A DNA stretch of 64,000 nt from Azohydromonas aeria (GTDB taxonomy: Bacteria; Pseudomonadota; Gammaproteobacteria; Burkholderiales; Burkholderiaceae_C): contig NZ_VIDQ01000037.1 in the NCBI RefSeq assembly GCF_009760915.1, forward strand, positions 1 through 64,000, read 5' to 3'. Below, one piece after another: positions 55,474 through 64,000 of this stretch (its first letter is position 1; the number at the start of each line of letters is the position of its first letter). Under the pieces are notes generated by a model that saw only the letters and a list, made by a program, of their open reading frames with translations, had not been told where the DNA came from and ran no database searches. The position numbers were made by a program, and so were the translations under genes.

Positions 55474-55501
55474 ATATACGAAACGTATATGGTACGTATA
55501 T
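55474..55501 (-). promoter_or_regulatory. operator candidate for the ParD-like/map operon
   Basis: ATATACG-AAA-CGTATAT is a perfect palindrome (55474-55490), and a further CGTATA at 55495-55500 lies exactly 11 bp from the one at 55484, about one helix turn. Ribbon-helix-helix repressors bind such closely spaced repeats. The block is AT-rich in a GC-rich context and overlaps where the promoter must be. Confidence 0.6.
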
Positions 55502-55548
55502 TGGAAGACCCTGGCGGCGGTGCAGGCCCGGGCGCCGGCCGCCCGTGC

Positions 55549-56736
55549 TCAGCCGCGTCCCGGGTCCTTCACCGCCTTGAAGGTCTCGATCTCCACGTTC
55601 CACAGCTCGCCGTCGCGGCGCTCGACGCGGCGGATGTAGATGTCGTGCACCACGTCGCGCGTGGCCGCGTCGATCGTCAGCGGCCCGCGCGGGCTCTCGA
55701 AGCTCTGGCCCTTCATGGCGTTGACGAGCGCCTCGCCGTCGGTCTGACCCCTGGTGGCTTCGAGCGCCTGGCGTATCACGCGCATGCCATCAAAGCCGCC
55801 CACGGCCATGAAGTTCGGGCGCAGGCCCTTGTTGGTGGCCTTGAAGGCCTGCACGAACTGACGGTTCATGGCCGAGTCGTGCGCCGCCGAGTAGTGGAAG
55901 GCGGTGATGGCGCCCAGGGCGCCGTCGCCCATGTCGTTGAGGATGTCGTCGTCGGTGACGCTGCCGTCGCCGATGAGCCTGATGCCGGCCTTGTCCAGGC
56001 CGCGCTCGGTGAACTGCTTCATCAGCGCCGCGCCCGGGCCGGCGGGCACGAACACGAAGAGCGCCTGCGGCGCCGCGTCGCGCACGCGCTGCAGGAAGGG
56101 CGCGAAGTCGGGGTTGCGCAGCGGCACGCGCAGCGACTCCAGCACCCGTCCGCCGTTGCGCTGGAAACGGTCGGTGAAGCTCTTCTCGGCGTCGATGCCG
56201 GGGCCGTAGTCGGTGACCAGCGTCACCACGCGCTGCAGTCCGTTCTTCGCCGCCCACTCGGCCATGGTCGAGGCCGTCTGCGGCAGCGTCACGCTGGTGC
56301 GCACGAAGAAGGGCGAGCTGGCCGTGATGGACGAGGTGGCCGCCGCCATCACCACCGCCGGCACCTTGGCCTGCGTGATGAGCGGGCCGACGGAAAGCGC
56401 CAGCGGCGTGAGGCCGAAGCCGGCGAGCACGGCGACCTTGTCGTTGGCGACGAGCTCCTGCGCGATGCGGCGGGTGTTGTCGGCCACGCCGCTGTCGTCG
56501 CGCAGCAGCACCTCCAGCCGCCGCCCGGCCACGCTCGTGCCGAACTGCGCCAGGTGGAGCCGCACCGCCGCGTCGATCTGGCGCCCGGTGGAGGCGAACG
56601 GGCCGGTCATGGGCAGCACCAGGCCGATCTTCACCGGCTCGGCAGCGGCCTGGGCCCAGGCCAGGGACGGCGCGGCGGCCAGGGGCAGGGCGGAGAGCAG
56701 CAGGGTGCGGCGGCGGGGGTCGGGGCGGTGGGGCAT
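55549..56736 (-). CDS. LivK-type ABC transporter substrate-binding protein
   Basis: 395 aa with a twin-arginine-like leader (RRRTLLLSALPLAAAPSLAWAQ). The periplasmic binding fold of the branched-chain amino-acid type is seen in VKIGLVLPMTGPFASTGRQIDAAVRLHLAQ, VLAGFGLTPLALSVGPLITQAKVPAVVMAAATSS and GGFDGMRVIRQALEATRG. No permease or ATPase genes are adjacent, so it is an orphan binding protein. The ligand (amino acid, aromatic acid or amide) cannot be decided. Confidence 0.88.
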   Translation of the reverse strand: MPHRPDPRRRTLLLSALPLAAAPSLAWAQAAAEPVKIGLVLPMTGPFASTGRQIDAAVRLHLAQFGTSVAGRRLEVLLRDDSGVADNTRRIAQELVANDKVAVLAGFGLTPLALSVGPLITQAKVPAVVMAAATSSITASSPFFVRTSVTLPQTASTMAEWAAKNGLQRVVTLVTDYGPGIDAEKSFTDRFQRNGGRVLESLRVPLRNPDFAPFLQRVRDAAPQALFVFVPAGPGAALMKQFTERGLDKAGIRLIGDGSVTDDDILNDMGDGALGAITAFHYSAAHDSAMNRQFVQAFKATNKGLRPNFMAVGGFDGMRVIRQALEATRGQTDGEALVNAMKGQSFESPRGPLTIDAATRDVVHDIYIRRVERRDGELWNVEIETFKAVKDPGRG

Positions 56737-56860
56737 GAGGCAGTGCGGCAGGGAGTAATTCAGTGTGCGGAATGCTGGGGTGCCGCCCGGGTTCGGCAGC
56801 CTGGGAGATTCCCGCGGTTGCCGTGCCGGCCCAGTCCCGGCGCTTCAGCCGTTGCCGCTC

Positions 56861-58270
56861 TCAGTCGCTGCCGCTCTTGGCGCAACTCACCCGCGGCCCC
56901 CGCACCTCGCAGCCGAACAGGTCCGAAGCCCCCTGGGCGCCCGGCTGGCGGACGACCACCTCGACGTGGCTGGCGTGCGGCCTGAACACGGTGTAGCCGA
57001 ACCCGTCGTGCGTCTTGCCGTAGGCCACCGTGGTGCCGTCGATGGCCTTGGCCGTCACCTTCTTCGCCTTGCCCGCGAGCATCGTGCCGCCGTTGCCCAG
57101 CACCAGCTGCGGCGCGCGGCCGTCGGCCAGCGACAGCACCTGCCAGAAGTGGATGTGCCCGGCCAGCGCCAGCGCGACGTTGCGCGGCAGCCCCGGCCCC
57201 TGCCGCAGCGCCTGCTGCAGCGACTGCGTCACGGGCAGGTCCTTCTTGCGCAGTGCCCACAGCGGCTTGTGCGTCACCAGCCAGGCGCCCGGCGCGATGT
57301 CAAGGCCGTCGAAGGCATGGACGTAAGCCGCGGCATTGCAGGGCGCCGGCTTCGAGGCGGGCTTCTTGCCGGCGCACAGGTCGTCGGCATTGCTGGTGTC
57401 GATGACCACGAAGCCGCGCCCGCCCACGCTGACGGCGTAGCCCGGCAGCACCTGGTCGGCCGGGTTGGCCGCATCGCAGCGCGGCGCCTGCTGCGTGGCG
57501 GGGCGCGGGTCCAGGAACAGCGCGTAGCCCAGGCCGTTGCGGCTGCAGATCTCGTGGTTGCCGCGCACGGCGATCCAGGGCGCCGCGGCCAGCAGCGGAC
57601 GCGCCGGGTCGAAGAAGTCCGCCTTCCAGGTCACCCACCTGTCGCCATGCGGGCTGCCGGCGCAGCCCGACTGGCTGGCCGGGCACGCCGCCTCGCGATA
57701 GACGTAGTCGCCCACGTGCAGCACCAGGTCGGGCCGGCTGGCCGCGGCCTGCGCGGCGATCTGCGCGAACGGCCACTGGGCCGGGACGTCGCAGTCCTGG
57801 TACTTCCCAGGGTCGTCCTCGTCAGCGTCGTGTCCGCCCGCTGCGGCGCTGTCCGTGGAAGCCTTGCCCGCCTTCGGCGCCTTGCCGGCCTTGAGCCGGC
57901 AGCCGGTGTCGCCCAGGCCGACGATGGTGCCCAGCTGAGCGGGCGGCAGCGGCAGCGGCTGGCCGCCAAGGCTGGCGCCGGCGGCACCGGCAGGCAGCTG
58001 CAGCTCGCAGACGGTGACGGGAAAGTCCGCCGCCACCGCCGCCGGCACGGGCCGCGGCGCCATGGGCTGGGGGGCCGATCCGCCCAGCGTGAGCGCCGGA
58101 CACGCCGCCTGCGGGTCCTCGATCACGACGCGCGCCATCGGCCCGGCGCCGTTCATCACGACGTAAGGGTGCCAGGCCGGCCCGGCGGCTCGGCCCAGGG
58201 GTGCGACGGCCAGCAGCGCCAGCGCAGCCGCCAAGCGGCCGCCATGACGGGACATGCGCAGTGGGTTCAT
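56861..58270 (-). CDS. secreted calcineurin-like metallophosphoesterase
   Basis: 469 aa with a signal peptide (GGRLAAALALLAVAPLGRAAG). The metal-binding motifs run GLGDTGC, LVLHVGDYVYRE, AVRGNHEIC, WLVTHKPLWAL and LALAGHIHFWQ, the complete five-block pattern of purple-acid-phosphatase/PhoD-like enzymes. A Lys/Asp-rich insert (about residues 125-155) follows the first motif. It likely hydrolyses phosphate esters in the periplasm. ATG at 58270; the frame extends upstream without a proper leader. Confidence 0.86.
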   Translation of the reverse strand: MNPLRMSRHGGRLAAALALLAVAPLGRAAGPAWHPYVVMNGAGPMARVVIEDPQAACPALTLGGSAPQPMAPRPVPAAVAADFPVTVCELQLPAGAAGASLGGQPLPLPPAQLGTIVGLGDTGCRLKAGKAPKAGKASTDSAAAGGHDADEDDPGKYQDCDVPAQWPFAQIAAQAAASRPDLVLHVGDYVYREAACPASQSGCAGSPHGDRWVTWKADFFDPARPLLAAAPWIAVRGNHEICSRNGLGYALFLDPRPATQQAPRCDAANPADQVLPGYAVSVGGRGFVVIDTSNADDLCAGKKPASKPAPCNAAAYVHAFDGLDIAPGAWLVTHKPLWALRKKDLPVTQSLQQALRQGPGLPRNVALALAGHIHFWQVLSLADGRAPQLVLGNGGTMLAGKAKKVTAKAIDGTTVAYGKTHDGFGYTVFRPHASHVEVVVRQPGAQGASDLFGCEVRGPRVSCAKSGSD

Positions 58271-58541
58271 GGAACATCCCTCCCGTTTTCTTCCCGGTTT
58301 CGCGCACGGGCACCAGCTTTCTGTCGCCGTGCCGGTCCAGTGTGTGGAAGACGCGCCACCCCGCCGCGGCACTATTTCACGCTTCGTGCCCAGGCCATGC
58401 CCGCCATGCCCGGCGGACCGTGCTTCACCCGAGAGGCCACGGGCGAAGTAGTTGTCCCGATCAATGAGTTGAGTGTCCGGGATGTTTTCCGGCAGCCGCG
58501 GCACCGGCAACCCAGCGCCGAGCGGCCTTTCCGATACCCCC

Positions 58542-59411
58542 TCAAAACCCCGCCTGCGCCTGCATCGACACGCTGCCGTCGGGCAGCGCGCTCCATACCG
58601 TGAAACCGTCGCCGGCCGCGGCGGCGTGCAGCGTGAGCGGCGCGCCCAGCAGCGCCGGGCGCAGCCCGCGGTAGCGGAAGCGCCGCAGCGGGCTGCCGGC
58701 CAGGCGCTGCGCCAGGCCGGCCAGCAGCGTGGCCTGCAGCGGGCCGTGCACCACCAGGCCGGCGTAGCCCTCCACGTCGCGGCAGTAGTCGGCGTCGTAG
58801 TGGATGCGGTGGCCGTTGAAGGTCAGTGCCGAGTAGCGGAAGAGCAGCGTGGCGTCGGGCTGCAGCGTCTCGCTGTGCTGCGGCGCGGGCAGGTCGGGGG
58901 CATCGGGCACGCGGGCGCCCGGCGGGCTGGGGTGCTTGTAGACGATGTCGTGCGTCTCGGTCAGCGCAACGTGCCCGCCGTCGATCAGCTCGTGGCGCAC
59001 GGCGACGAAGACCAGCTCGCCGCTGCGCCCGCGCTTGTGCTCGATGGAGCGCACGGTGGAGCGCTTGCGCAGCGTGGCGCCCAGCGCCAGCGGGCGGTGG
59101 AACTCCAGCTCGCCGCCGGCCCACATGCGGTTGGGCAGCGGCACCGGCGGCAGGAAGCCGCCGCGCGCCGGGTGGCCGTCGCGGCCCAGCTCGGCCGGCG
59201 GCCGCGCCTCCAGGAAATAGATCCAGTGCCAAAGCGGCGGCAGCGGCGTGCCGACGTGGAGATCCTCCTGCGCCAGGCCCAGCGTCGCGGCCATGAGCCG
59301 GGCATGGCGCACCGAGAGCGTGTCCTCGTCCAGCGCCTCGCGGCCAATCCAGGGGCGCAGGGCGTCGAGGTCCACGGGGCCGGCGGGAGCGGCGGCGTCG
59401 GGTTCGGTCAT
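58542..59411 (-). CDS. MaoC/HTD2-like acyl-CoA hydratase
   Basis: 289 aa, double hot-dog fold: an N-terminal FAS1-type dehydratase domain (LPPLWHWIYFLEARPPAELGRDGHPARGGFLPPVPLPNRMWAGGELEFHRPL) and a C-terminal half with LLFRYSALTFNGHRIHYDADYCRDVEGYAGLVVHGPLQATLL, where Asp/His of the hydratase motif are seen. Relatives include mesaconyl-C4-CoA hydratase and eukaryotic HTD2. The substrate is not evident from the neighbours. Start ATG at 59411. Confidence 0.8.
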   Translation of the reverse strand: MTEPDAAAPAGPVDLDALRPWIGREALDEDTLSVRHARLMAATLGLAQEDLHVGTPLPPLWHWIYFLEARPPAELGRDGHPARGGFLPPVPLPNRMWAGGELEFHRPLALGATLRKRSTVRSIEHKRGRSGELVFVAVRHELIDGGHVALTETHDIVYKHPSPPGARVPDAPDLPAPQHSETLQPDATLLFRYSALTFNGHRIHYDADYCRDVEGYAGLVVHGPLQATLLAGLAQRLAGSPLRRFRYRGLRPALLGAPLTLHAAAAGDGFTVWSALPDGSVSMQAQAGF

Positions 59412-59485
59412 GGCGGGGGCTTTCGTGTCCTGGTGGATGCGCCATGGTGCCCCAGCGGCCCGGGCCCGCGGCGCAGCGGCGCCGC

Positions 59486-60127
59486 TCAATCCGCCAGCCC
59501 GTGCTCCCGCGCATAACGCATCAGCTCCACCGCGTTGGCGACGCCCAGCTTCTGCCGCACCAACGTCTGGTAGTTCGCCACGGTCTTGGCGCTCAGGCGC
59601 AGCTGCCGGGAGATCTCCTCCACGCCGGCGCCGCGCAGCAGCGCCTGCAGCACGTCGAACTCGCGGGTGGAGAGCTTCAGATGCGGCGCGGGCTCGGCCA
59701 GCGCGGCGGCGGCATCGGCCACGTCCGCCGACAGCGCCCGCTCGCCGCGCCAGACGCGGTGCACGGCATCGACGAGCTCCTCCGGCGCGCTGCTCTTGGT
59801 GACGTAGCCGGCGGCGCCGGCACGCAGGCACTGCCGCACCATCGCCGCGCCGTCGTGCATGGTGAACACCAGCACCTTCAGCTCGGCCCGGCGCACCGAC
59901 AGCCGCCGCAGCAGCTCCAGCCCGCTGCGCCCGGGCAGCGACAGGTCCAGGATCAGCAGGTCCACCGGGCAGTCGCCCGGCGCGGCCAGCGCGGCGTAGG
60001 CACCGTCGGCGTCGGCGAACTCGGCGGCGACTTCCAGCCCTTCCAGCTCCAGCAGCCGGCGGTAGCCGGCGCGCACCACGGCGTGGTCGTCCACCAGGCC
60101 GATGCGCAGGGTTGCGCTGCCGCTCAT
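59486..60127 (-). CDS. NarL/FixJ-type response regulator
   Basis: 213 aa. Receiver domain with Asp13-Asp14, phospho-accepting Asp61 (LILDLSLPG) and Lys111 (YVTKSS); LuxR-type helix-turn-helix in the last ~65 residues (LSTREFDVLQALLRGAGVEEISRQLRLSAKTVANYQTLVRQKLGV). It follows the histidine kinase gene by 76 bp on the same strand and is its clear partner. Target genes are unknown; the TonB receptor gene divergent from the kinase is a candidate. Confidence 0.92.
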   Translation of the reverse strand: MSGSATLRIGLVDDHAVVRAGYRRLLELEGLEVAAEFADADGAYAALAAPGDCPVDLLILDLSLPGRSGLELLRRLSVRRAELKVLVFTMHDGAAMVRQCLRAGAAGYVTKSSAPEELVDAVHRVWRGERALSADVADAAAALAEPAPHLKLSTREFDVLQALLRGAGVEEISRQLRLSAKTVANYQTLVRQKLGVANAVELMRYAREHGLAD

Positions 60128-60203
60128 CGGGGCACCCTCGCGCTGCGCGCGGTCCCCCCAAGCGGGACGGAGCGCCACCTTCGGAGCGGCCGTGCGGCGG
60201 CGC

Positions 60204-61625
60204 TCACGGGTTGACCTCCGCCACGCCCGCCTCGACCGTGAAGCGTGCGCGCAGCGCCAGGCCGGGCCAGCCCGGATCGGCGCCGCTGCTCCAGTCCAGC
60301 TCGCCGCCCAGCGCCCAGGCGCGCTCCTTGATGCCGGCCAGCCCGCTGCCGCGGCGCAGCGCCGCCTCCAGGCCGTCGAGGCCGCGGCCGTCATCCCGCA
60401 CCGACCAGTCCACGCGCAGCGGCCCCGCCGCGCCGCCGGCCACCCGCACCGCCAGCCGGGCCCGCGTGGCCTCGGCGTGGCGCGCCACGTTGGTCAGCGC
60501 CTCCTGGCTCATGCGGTAGAGGCCCAGCAGCAGTTCCTGCGGCAGCGCGGGCACGTCGCCGGATGCGGCCTCGAAAACCAGCTCGAAGCGCGTGCCCTCG
60601 CCGTGCGCCGGGGCGTTCCAGCCGGCCACGAGCTCGGCCAGCATCTGGCGCAGCCGCTCCGGCGTCGGCGGCGCGTCCCCTTCCACACCGGGCGCGTCGC
60701 CGGGGCGCAGGCGGGCCAGCAGCTTGCGCACGTCCTCCTGCACCCGCGCCACCTGCGTGCCCATGCCGGCGGCCACGTCGCGCAGCGCGGGCTGCTCCGC
60801 CAGCCGCCCCGTCAGCCAGGCCGCATCCACGCGCAGCGCCGTCAGGCGCTGGCCGAACTCGTCGTGCAGGTCGCGCGCCAGGCGCTGGCGCTCGTCCTCG
60901 CGCAGGCTCAGCAGGCGCAGGCCCAGCAGGCGGCGCTGCCCCTCGGTCTTCTCCTGCTCGGCCACCAGGTGCTTCAGCGCCCGCGCGATCGCCTCCAGCT
61001 CGCGGATGGGCATGGCGCCCAGGGCGCGCACCGGGCCGAAGCGCTGCCGCTCCACGTGCGCGATGGCGTCCAGCAGCGCGCGCAGCGGCCGGAAGGCGCG
61101 GCGCACGTTCCAGTGCATCACCGCCAGCATCAGCAGGCAGCAGCCGGCCAGCAAGGTGAAACTGCCGGCGAGGTTGGCCAGCGCCTCGTGCAGCTCGCTG
61201 TCGGGCGAGGCGGTCAGCTCCACGCGCCAGGCGCGGCCGTCCGGGCGCGGCACGCTCCAGCCCACGGCATGCGCCGGCCCGGCCAGGCCCAGCAGCCGCG
61301 CCACGCCGGAGGCCACGCCCGCGGGCGCGGACGGCGCGGACGGCGCCGCCGCGGCCGGGCCCGGCAGCGGCTGGCCATCGGCGTCGCTCAGCCGCAGCGC
61401 CAGGTGCCGCAGCCCCGACAGCTCGCGCAGCGCCGCCAGCGCCGCGGCGTCGTCCTGGTGCGCGATCTGCGCCAGCGCCGCGCCGGCGCGCGCCAGCGCC
61501 AGCGAGCCCTCCATCTCGCGCCGCGTGTCCTCGCGCGCGCGCAGCAGGCCCAGCACCAGCGACAGCGCCAGCGCGCCCAGGGCCACGGCCAGCGCACGGC
61601 GCATCACCAGCCGCGGCAGCTCCAT
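60204..61625 (-). CDS. sensor histidine kinase of the NarX/DegS (HisKA_3) type
   Basis: 473 aa from the ATG at 61625, chosen because it starts right before the first membrane helix (RRALAVALGALALSLVLGLL). An extracytoplasmic domain of about 120 residues, a second helix (GSFTLLAGCCLLMLAVMHW), HAMP-like linker, HisKA_3 with His254 in LARDLHDEFGQRL, and an HATPase domain with QEALTNVARHA, DDGRG and GLAGIKERAWALGG. It would phosphorylate the regulator encoded downstream. The signal is unknown. Confidence 0.9.
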   Translation of the reverse strand: MELPRLVMRRALAVALGALALSLVLGLLRAREDTRREMEGSLALARAGAALAQIAHQDDAAALAALRELSGLRHLALRLSDADGQPLPGPAAAAPSAPSAPAGVASGVARLLGLAGPAHAVGWSVPRPDGRAWRVELTASPDSELHEALANLAGSFTLLAGCCLLMLAVMHWNVRRAFRPLRALLDAIAHVERQRFGPVRALGAMPIRELEAIARALKHLVAEQEKTEGQRRLLGLRLLSLREDERQRLARDLHDEFGQRLTALRVDAAWLTGRLAEQPALRDVAAGMGTQVARVQEDVRKLLARLRPGDAPGVEGDAPPTPERLRQMLAELVAGWNAPAHGEGTRFELVFEAASGDVPALPQELLLGLYRMSQEALTNVARHAEATRARLAVRVAGGAAGPLRVDWSVRDDGRGLDGLEAALRRGSGLAGIKERAWALGGELDWSSGADPGWPGLALRARFTVEAGVAEVNP

Positions 61626-61766
61626 GGGCAGCGGCGCGGGGCGCGGGTCGGCGGGACGGGCGGGAATGTCGGGAATTTCTCCCGGCGGGGGGGCGCCGGG
61701 GCCTGCATAGAGTGAGCGCATACAACAACGACTGAACGACTGATCGTGGGACGAGGAGACTTGGCA

Positions 61767-64000
61767 GTGAGAAGCAGGACCATCCGTGCCCGCCAGCCGC
61801 GACTATCGCCGCTGGCCGGGCTGTTGCAGCGCGCGGTGCTGCCCGCGCTGGCGCTGGCGGCGACGCAGGCCGGCGCCCAGGAGCCGCCGGCCCCGGCGCA
61901 GCCGCCGGCGGCCACCGTCGAGATCATCGGCACCTCGCCGCTGCCCGGGCAGGGGGTGGATCGCAACCTGCTGCCCTACGCCACGCAGAGCGTGCGCCGG
62001 GAGCGGCTCGACGAGGCGCAGGCCGACAACCTGATCGACTTCATGAACCGGCGCCTGCCCGGCGTGCAGGTCAACGACGTGCAGGGCAGCCCGTTCCAGG
62101 GCGACCTGACCTACCGGGGCTTCCGCGCCTCGCCGCTGCTGGGCGCGGCGCAGGGATTGTCGGTGTACGTGGACGGCGTGCGCGTCAACGAGCCCTTCGG
62201 CGACGTCGTCAACTGGGACCTGATCCCGGAGTTCTCCGTCAACAGCCTGACGCTGGTGCCCGGCGCCAACCCGGCCTTCGGCCTCAACACGCTGGGCGGC
62301 GCGCTGTCGCTGACCACGCACACCGGCCTGACCGCGCCGGGGCTGCGCGGCGAGCTCTCCTTCGGCAGCTTCGGCCGCAAGCGCGCCGACCTGAGCTACG
62401 GCACCAGCAGCGACGACGGCTGGCACAGCTACGTCGCGGGCTCGGTGTTCGACGAGAACGGCTGGCGCGACCACTCCGAGGGGCGCCTGGGCCACCTGCT
62501 GGCCAAGGTCGGGCACCGCGCCGGCGACACCGAGTGGGACCTGGCCCTGCAGCTCGGCCGCAGCCGCCTGGTGGGCAACGGCCTGGTGCCGGCCTACACG
62601 CTCGACGACGACGGCGCGCGCACGCCCGACCTCTACGTCGCGCGCCGCGGCGCCGTCTACACCCACCCCGACCGCACCACCAACCGGCTGGCGCAGCTCA
62701 ACCTCAACGCGCGCCACCAGCTCGACGCCAGCACCGAGCTGGCCGCGCTGGCCTACGTGCGCCACTCGCGCCGCGACACCGTCAACGGCGACCAGGCCGA
62801 CGACCCCGAGGACGACGCCAACGCCTCCTTCAACACCACGCGCACGCGCCAGAAGGGCATGGGCGCGGCGCTGAGCCTGTCGGGCAAGAGCGGCGCGCAC
62901 CAGTGGCAGCTCGGCACCTCCATCGACGCCAGCCGCACGCGCTTCGGCGAGACCGAGCAGGAAGGCACCTTCACGCCCGACCGCGGCGTCGCGCCCGGCG
63001 ACGAGGAGGCGGAGCCGGGTGCGCGCGTGACGGGCCGCTCGCTGGCCTTCGGCCTGTACGGCACCGACACCTGGCAGGTGGCGCCGCGCACCCACGTCAC
63101 CGGCACGCTGCGCTGGAACCACGCCCGCGTGAGCAACCAGCTCACCAGCGTGGACGACGACACCGGCGAGGAGCGCGTGCGCCCCAATGAGAAGTTCCGC
63201 TACAACAGCCTCAACCCCGCGCTAGGCGTGGCGCACCGGCTGGAGGGGGGCCCGACGCTGTTCGCCAACCTCGCGCGCAACAACCGCGTGCCCACCGTGA
63301 TCGAGCTGGGCTGCGCCGACCCCGAGGAGCCGTGCCGGCTGCCCGCGGGGCTGCAGGCCGACCCGTACCTGAAGCAGGTCGTCTCGCGCACCGCCGAGGT
63401 CGGGATGCGCTGGCCGCTGTCGCGCGCGCTGCAGGTCAACGTCGCCGCCTTCCGCACCGTCAACCGCGACGACATCCTGTTCCGCAGCGTCAGCGCCACC
63501 AGCCAGCAGGGCTACTTCGAGAACTTCGACAAGACCCGCCACCAGGGCGTGGACCTGGAGCTGCAGGGCCGCGCCGGCGCGCTGTCGTGGAGCGCGGGCT
63601 ACAGCTTCCTGCAGGCCACCTACGAGGCCGCGGGGCTGCTGCGCCAGGGCGAGCGCAACATCGCCGTGACGCCGGGCACGCGCATCGCGGGGCTGCCGCG
63701 GCACACGCTCAAGCTGGGCGCGGACTGGCGCTTCGCGCCGGGCTGGAACCTGGGCGGCGACGTGCAGCTGCTGTCGAGGCGCGGCACCGCCGGCAACGAG
63801 GACGGCCGCATCGAGGACGGCGAGGACAAGCGCGTGGACCTGGGCCTGCCCGGCTACGCGGTGGTGAACCTGCGCGCGAGCTGGCGCCCACAGGCGACGC
63901 CGCAGCAGCGCGGCTGGGAGCTCTGGGCCAAGGTCAACAACGTCTTCGACCGCCGCTACGAGAACTTCGCGGCGCTGGCCGGCACGGTGTTCGATGCGAG
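61767..64000 (+). CDS. TonB-dependent outer-membrane receptor (3' end outside window)
   Basis: At least 744 codons, open to the window end. The start is a GTG at 61767, 8 nt after GAGGAG; a TTG at 61761 is also in frame. A leader (LLQRAVLPALALAATQAGAQ) precedes the plug domain (ADNLIDFMNRRLPGVQVND, YVDGVRVNEPFGDVVNWDLIPEFSVNSLTLVPGANPAFGLNTLGGALSLTT), then alternating beta-strands of the barrel. There is no N-terminal STN signalling domain. It imports a metal chelate, vitamin or sugar; the ligand is unknown. It is divergent from the histidine kinase gene (141 bp), which may control it. Confidence 0.9.
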   Translation, partial: MRSRTIRARQPRLSPLAGLLQRAVLPALALAATQAGAQEPPAPAQPPAATVEIIGTSPLPGQGVDRNLLPYATQSVRRERLDEAQADNLIDFMNRRLPGVQVNDVQGSPFQGDLTYRGFRASPLLGAAQGLSVYVDGVRVNEPFGDVVNWDLIPEFSVNSLTLVPGANPAFGLNTLGGALSLTTHTGLTAPGLRGELSFGSFGRKRADLSYGTSSDDGWHSYVAGSVFDENGWRDHSEGRLGHLLAKVGHRAGDTEWDLALQLGRSRLVGNGLVPAYTLDDDGARTPDLYVARRGAVYTHPDRTTNRLAQLNLNARHQLDASTELAALAYVRHSRRDTVNGDQADDPEDDANASFNTTRTRQKGMGAALSLSGKSGAHQWQLGTSIDASRTRFGETEQEGTFTPDRGVAPGDEEAEPGARVTGRSLAFGLYGTDTWQVAPRTHVTGTLRWNHARVSNQLTSVDDDTGEERVRPNEKFRYNSLNPALGVAHRLEGGPTLFANLARNNRVPTVIELGCADPEEPCRLPAGLQADPYLKQVVSRTAEVGMRWPLSRALQVNVAAFRTVNRDDILFRSVSATSQQGYFENFDKTRHQGVDLELQGRAGALSWSAGYSFLQATYEAAGLLRQGERNIAVTPGTRIAGLPRHTLKLGADWRFAPGWNLGGDVQLLSRRGTAGNEDGRIEDGEDKRVDLGLPGYAVVNLRASWRPQATPQQRGWELWAKVNNVFDRRYENFAALAGTVFDA

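Overview
The window is high-GC, gene-dense DNA of the kind found in Burkholderiales (Betaproteobacteria). It carries the signature gene sets of a methylotroph that can fix CO2: a lanthanide-type methanol dehydrogenase (xoxF with xoxG and xoxJ), the archaeal-like tetrahydromethanopterin (H4MPT)/methanofuran C1-oxidation genes (fae, mch, mtdB, mptG, mfnB and unnamed partners), and a red-type (form IC) Calvin-Benson-Bassham operon. The species cannot be fixed from the sequence alone. No rRNA, tRNA, CRISPR array, prophage or insertion sequence was seen.

Layout. 1-4.7 kb: a large secreted RTX calcium-binding repeat protein with a good terminator, a low-molecular-weight phosphatase-like protein and a small secreted protein. 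5-17.8 kb: C1-carrier cluster, nearly all on the minus strand: mptG, mtdB, an ATP-grasp gene, mch, a RimK-like ligase, a CitG-like gene and fae; then a sigma-54 activator followed by a flavoprotein, a dihydropteroate-synthase-like protein, a DUF447 protein and mfnB. The one plus-strand gene, folB, sits behind a near-consensus sigma-54 promoter, divergent from that activator. 18-26.3 kb: a second GAF-AAA+-Fis regulator whose GAFTGA loop is altered, a DUF3280 protein, and facing them a tightly coupled xoxF-xoxG-xoxJ-protease-hypothetical-hypothetical operon. 26.4-36.4 kb: cbbR, divergent from cbbL-cbbS-cbbX-cbbY-cbbZ-cbbF-cbbP-cbbT. Here cbbF has lost most of its metal ligands, and two REP-type inverted-repeat pairs sit on either side of cbbP.

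36.4-64 kb is accessory and mixed. It holds an array of 15 copies of an 8-bp repeat, a secreted protein, an RNase Z-like hydrolase, a PilZ protein, purT, a secreted adenosine deaminase, a BLUF photoreceptor followed at once by a separate EAL phosphodiesterase, an FAH-family hydrolase and a hybrid histidine kinase. A quinate/shikimate-type catabolic group follows (split QuiC-like enzyme pair, TRAP binding protein, MHS transporter, IclR regulator). Next come a two-gene AAA ATPase + DUF4276 (Toprim-like) cassette resembling a split OLD/PARIS-type defence module, a ParD-like antitoxin overlapping a methionine aminopeptidase gene, a LivK-type binding protein, a metallophosphoesterase, a MaoC-like protein, a NarL/DegS-type two-component pair and a TonB receptor cut by the window end.

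How the genes work together: XoxF oxidises methanol to formaldehyde with XoxG as electron acceptor; Fae, MtdB and Mch carry the C1 unit on H4MPT towards formyl-methanofuran, whose carrier is partly made by MfnB (the Fhc complex is not in the window); and the cbb operon supplies Rubisco, its activase and phosphoribulokinase, so carbon may be assimilated as CO2. PurT could use the resulting formate.
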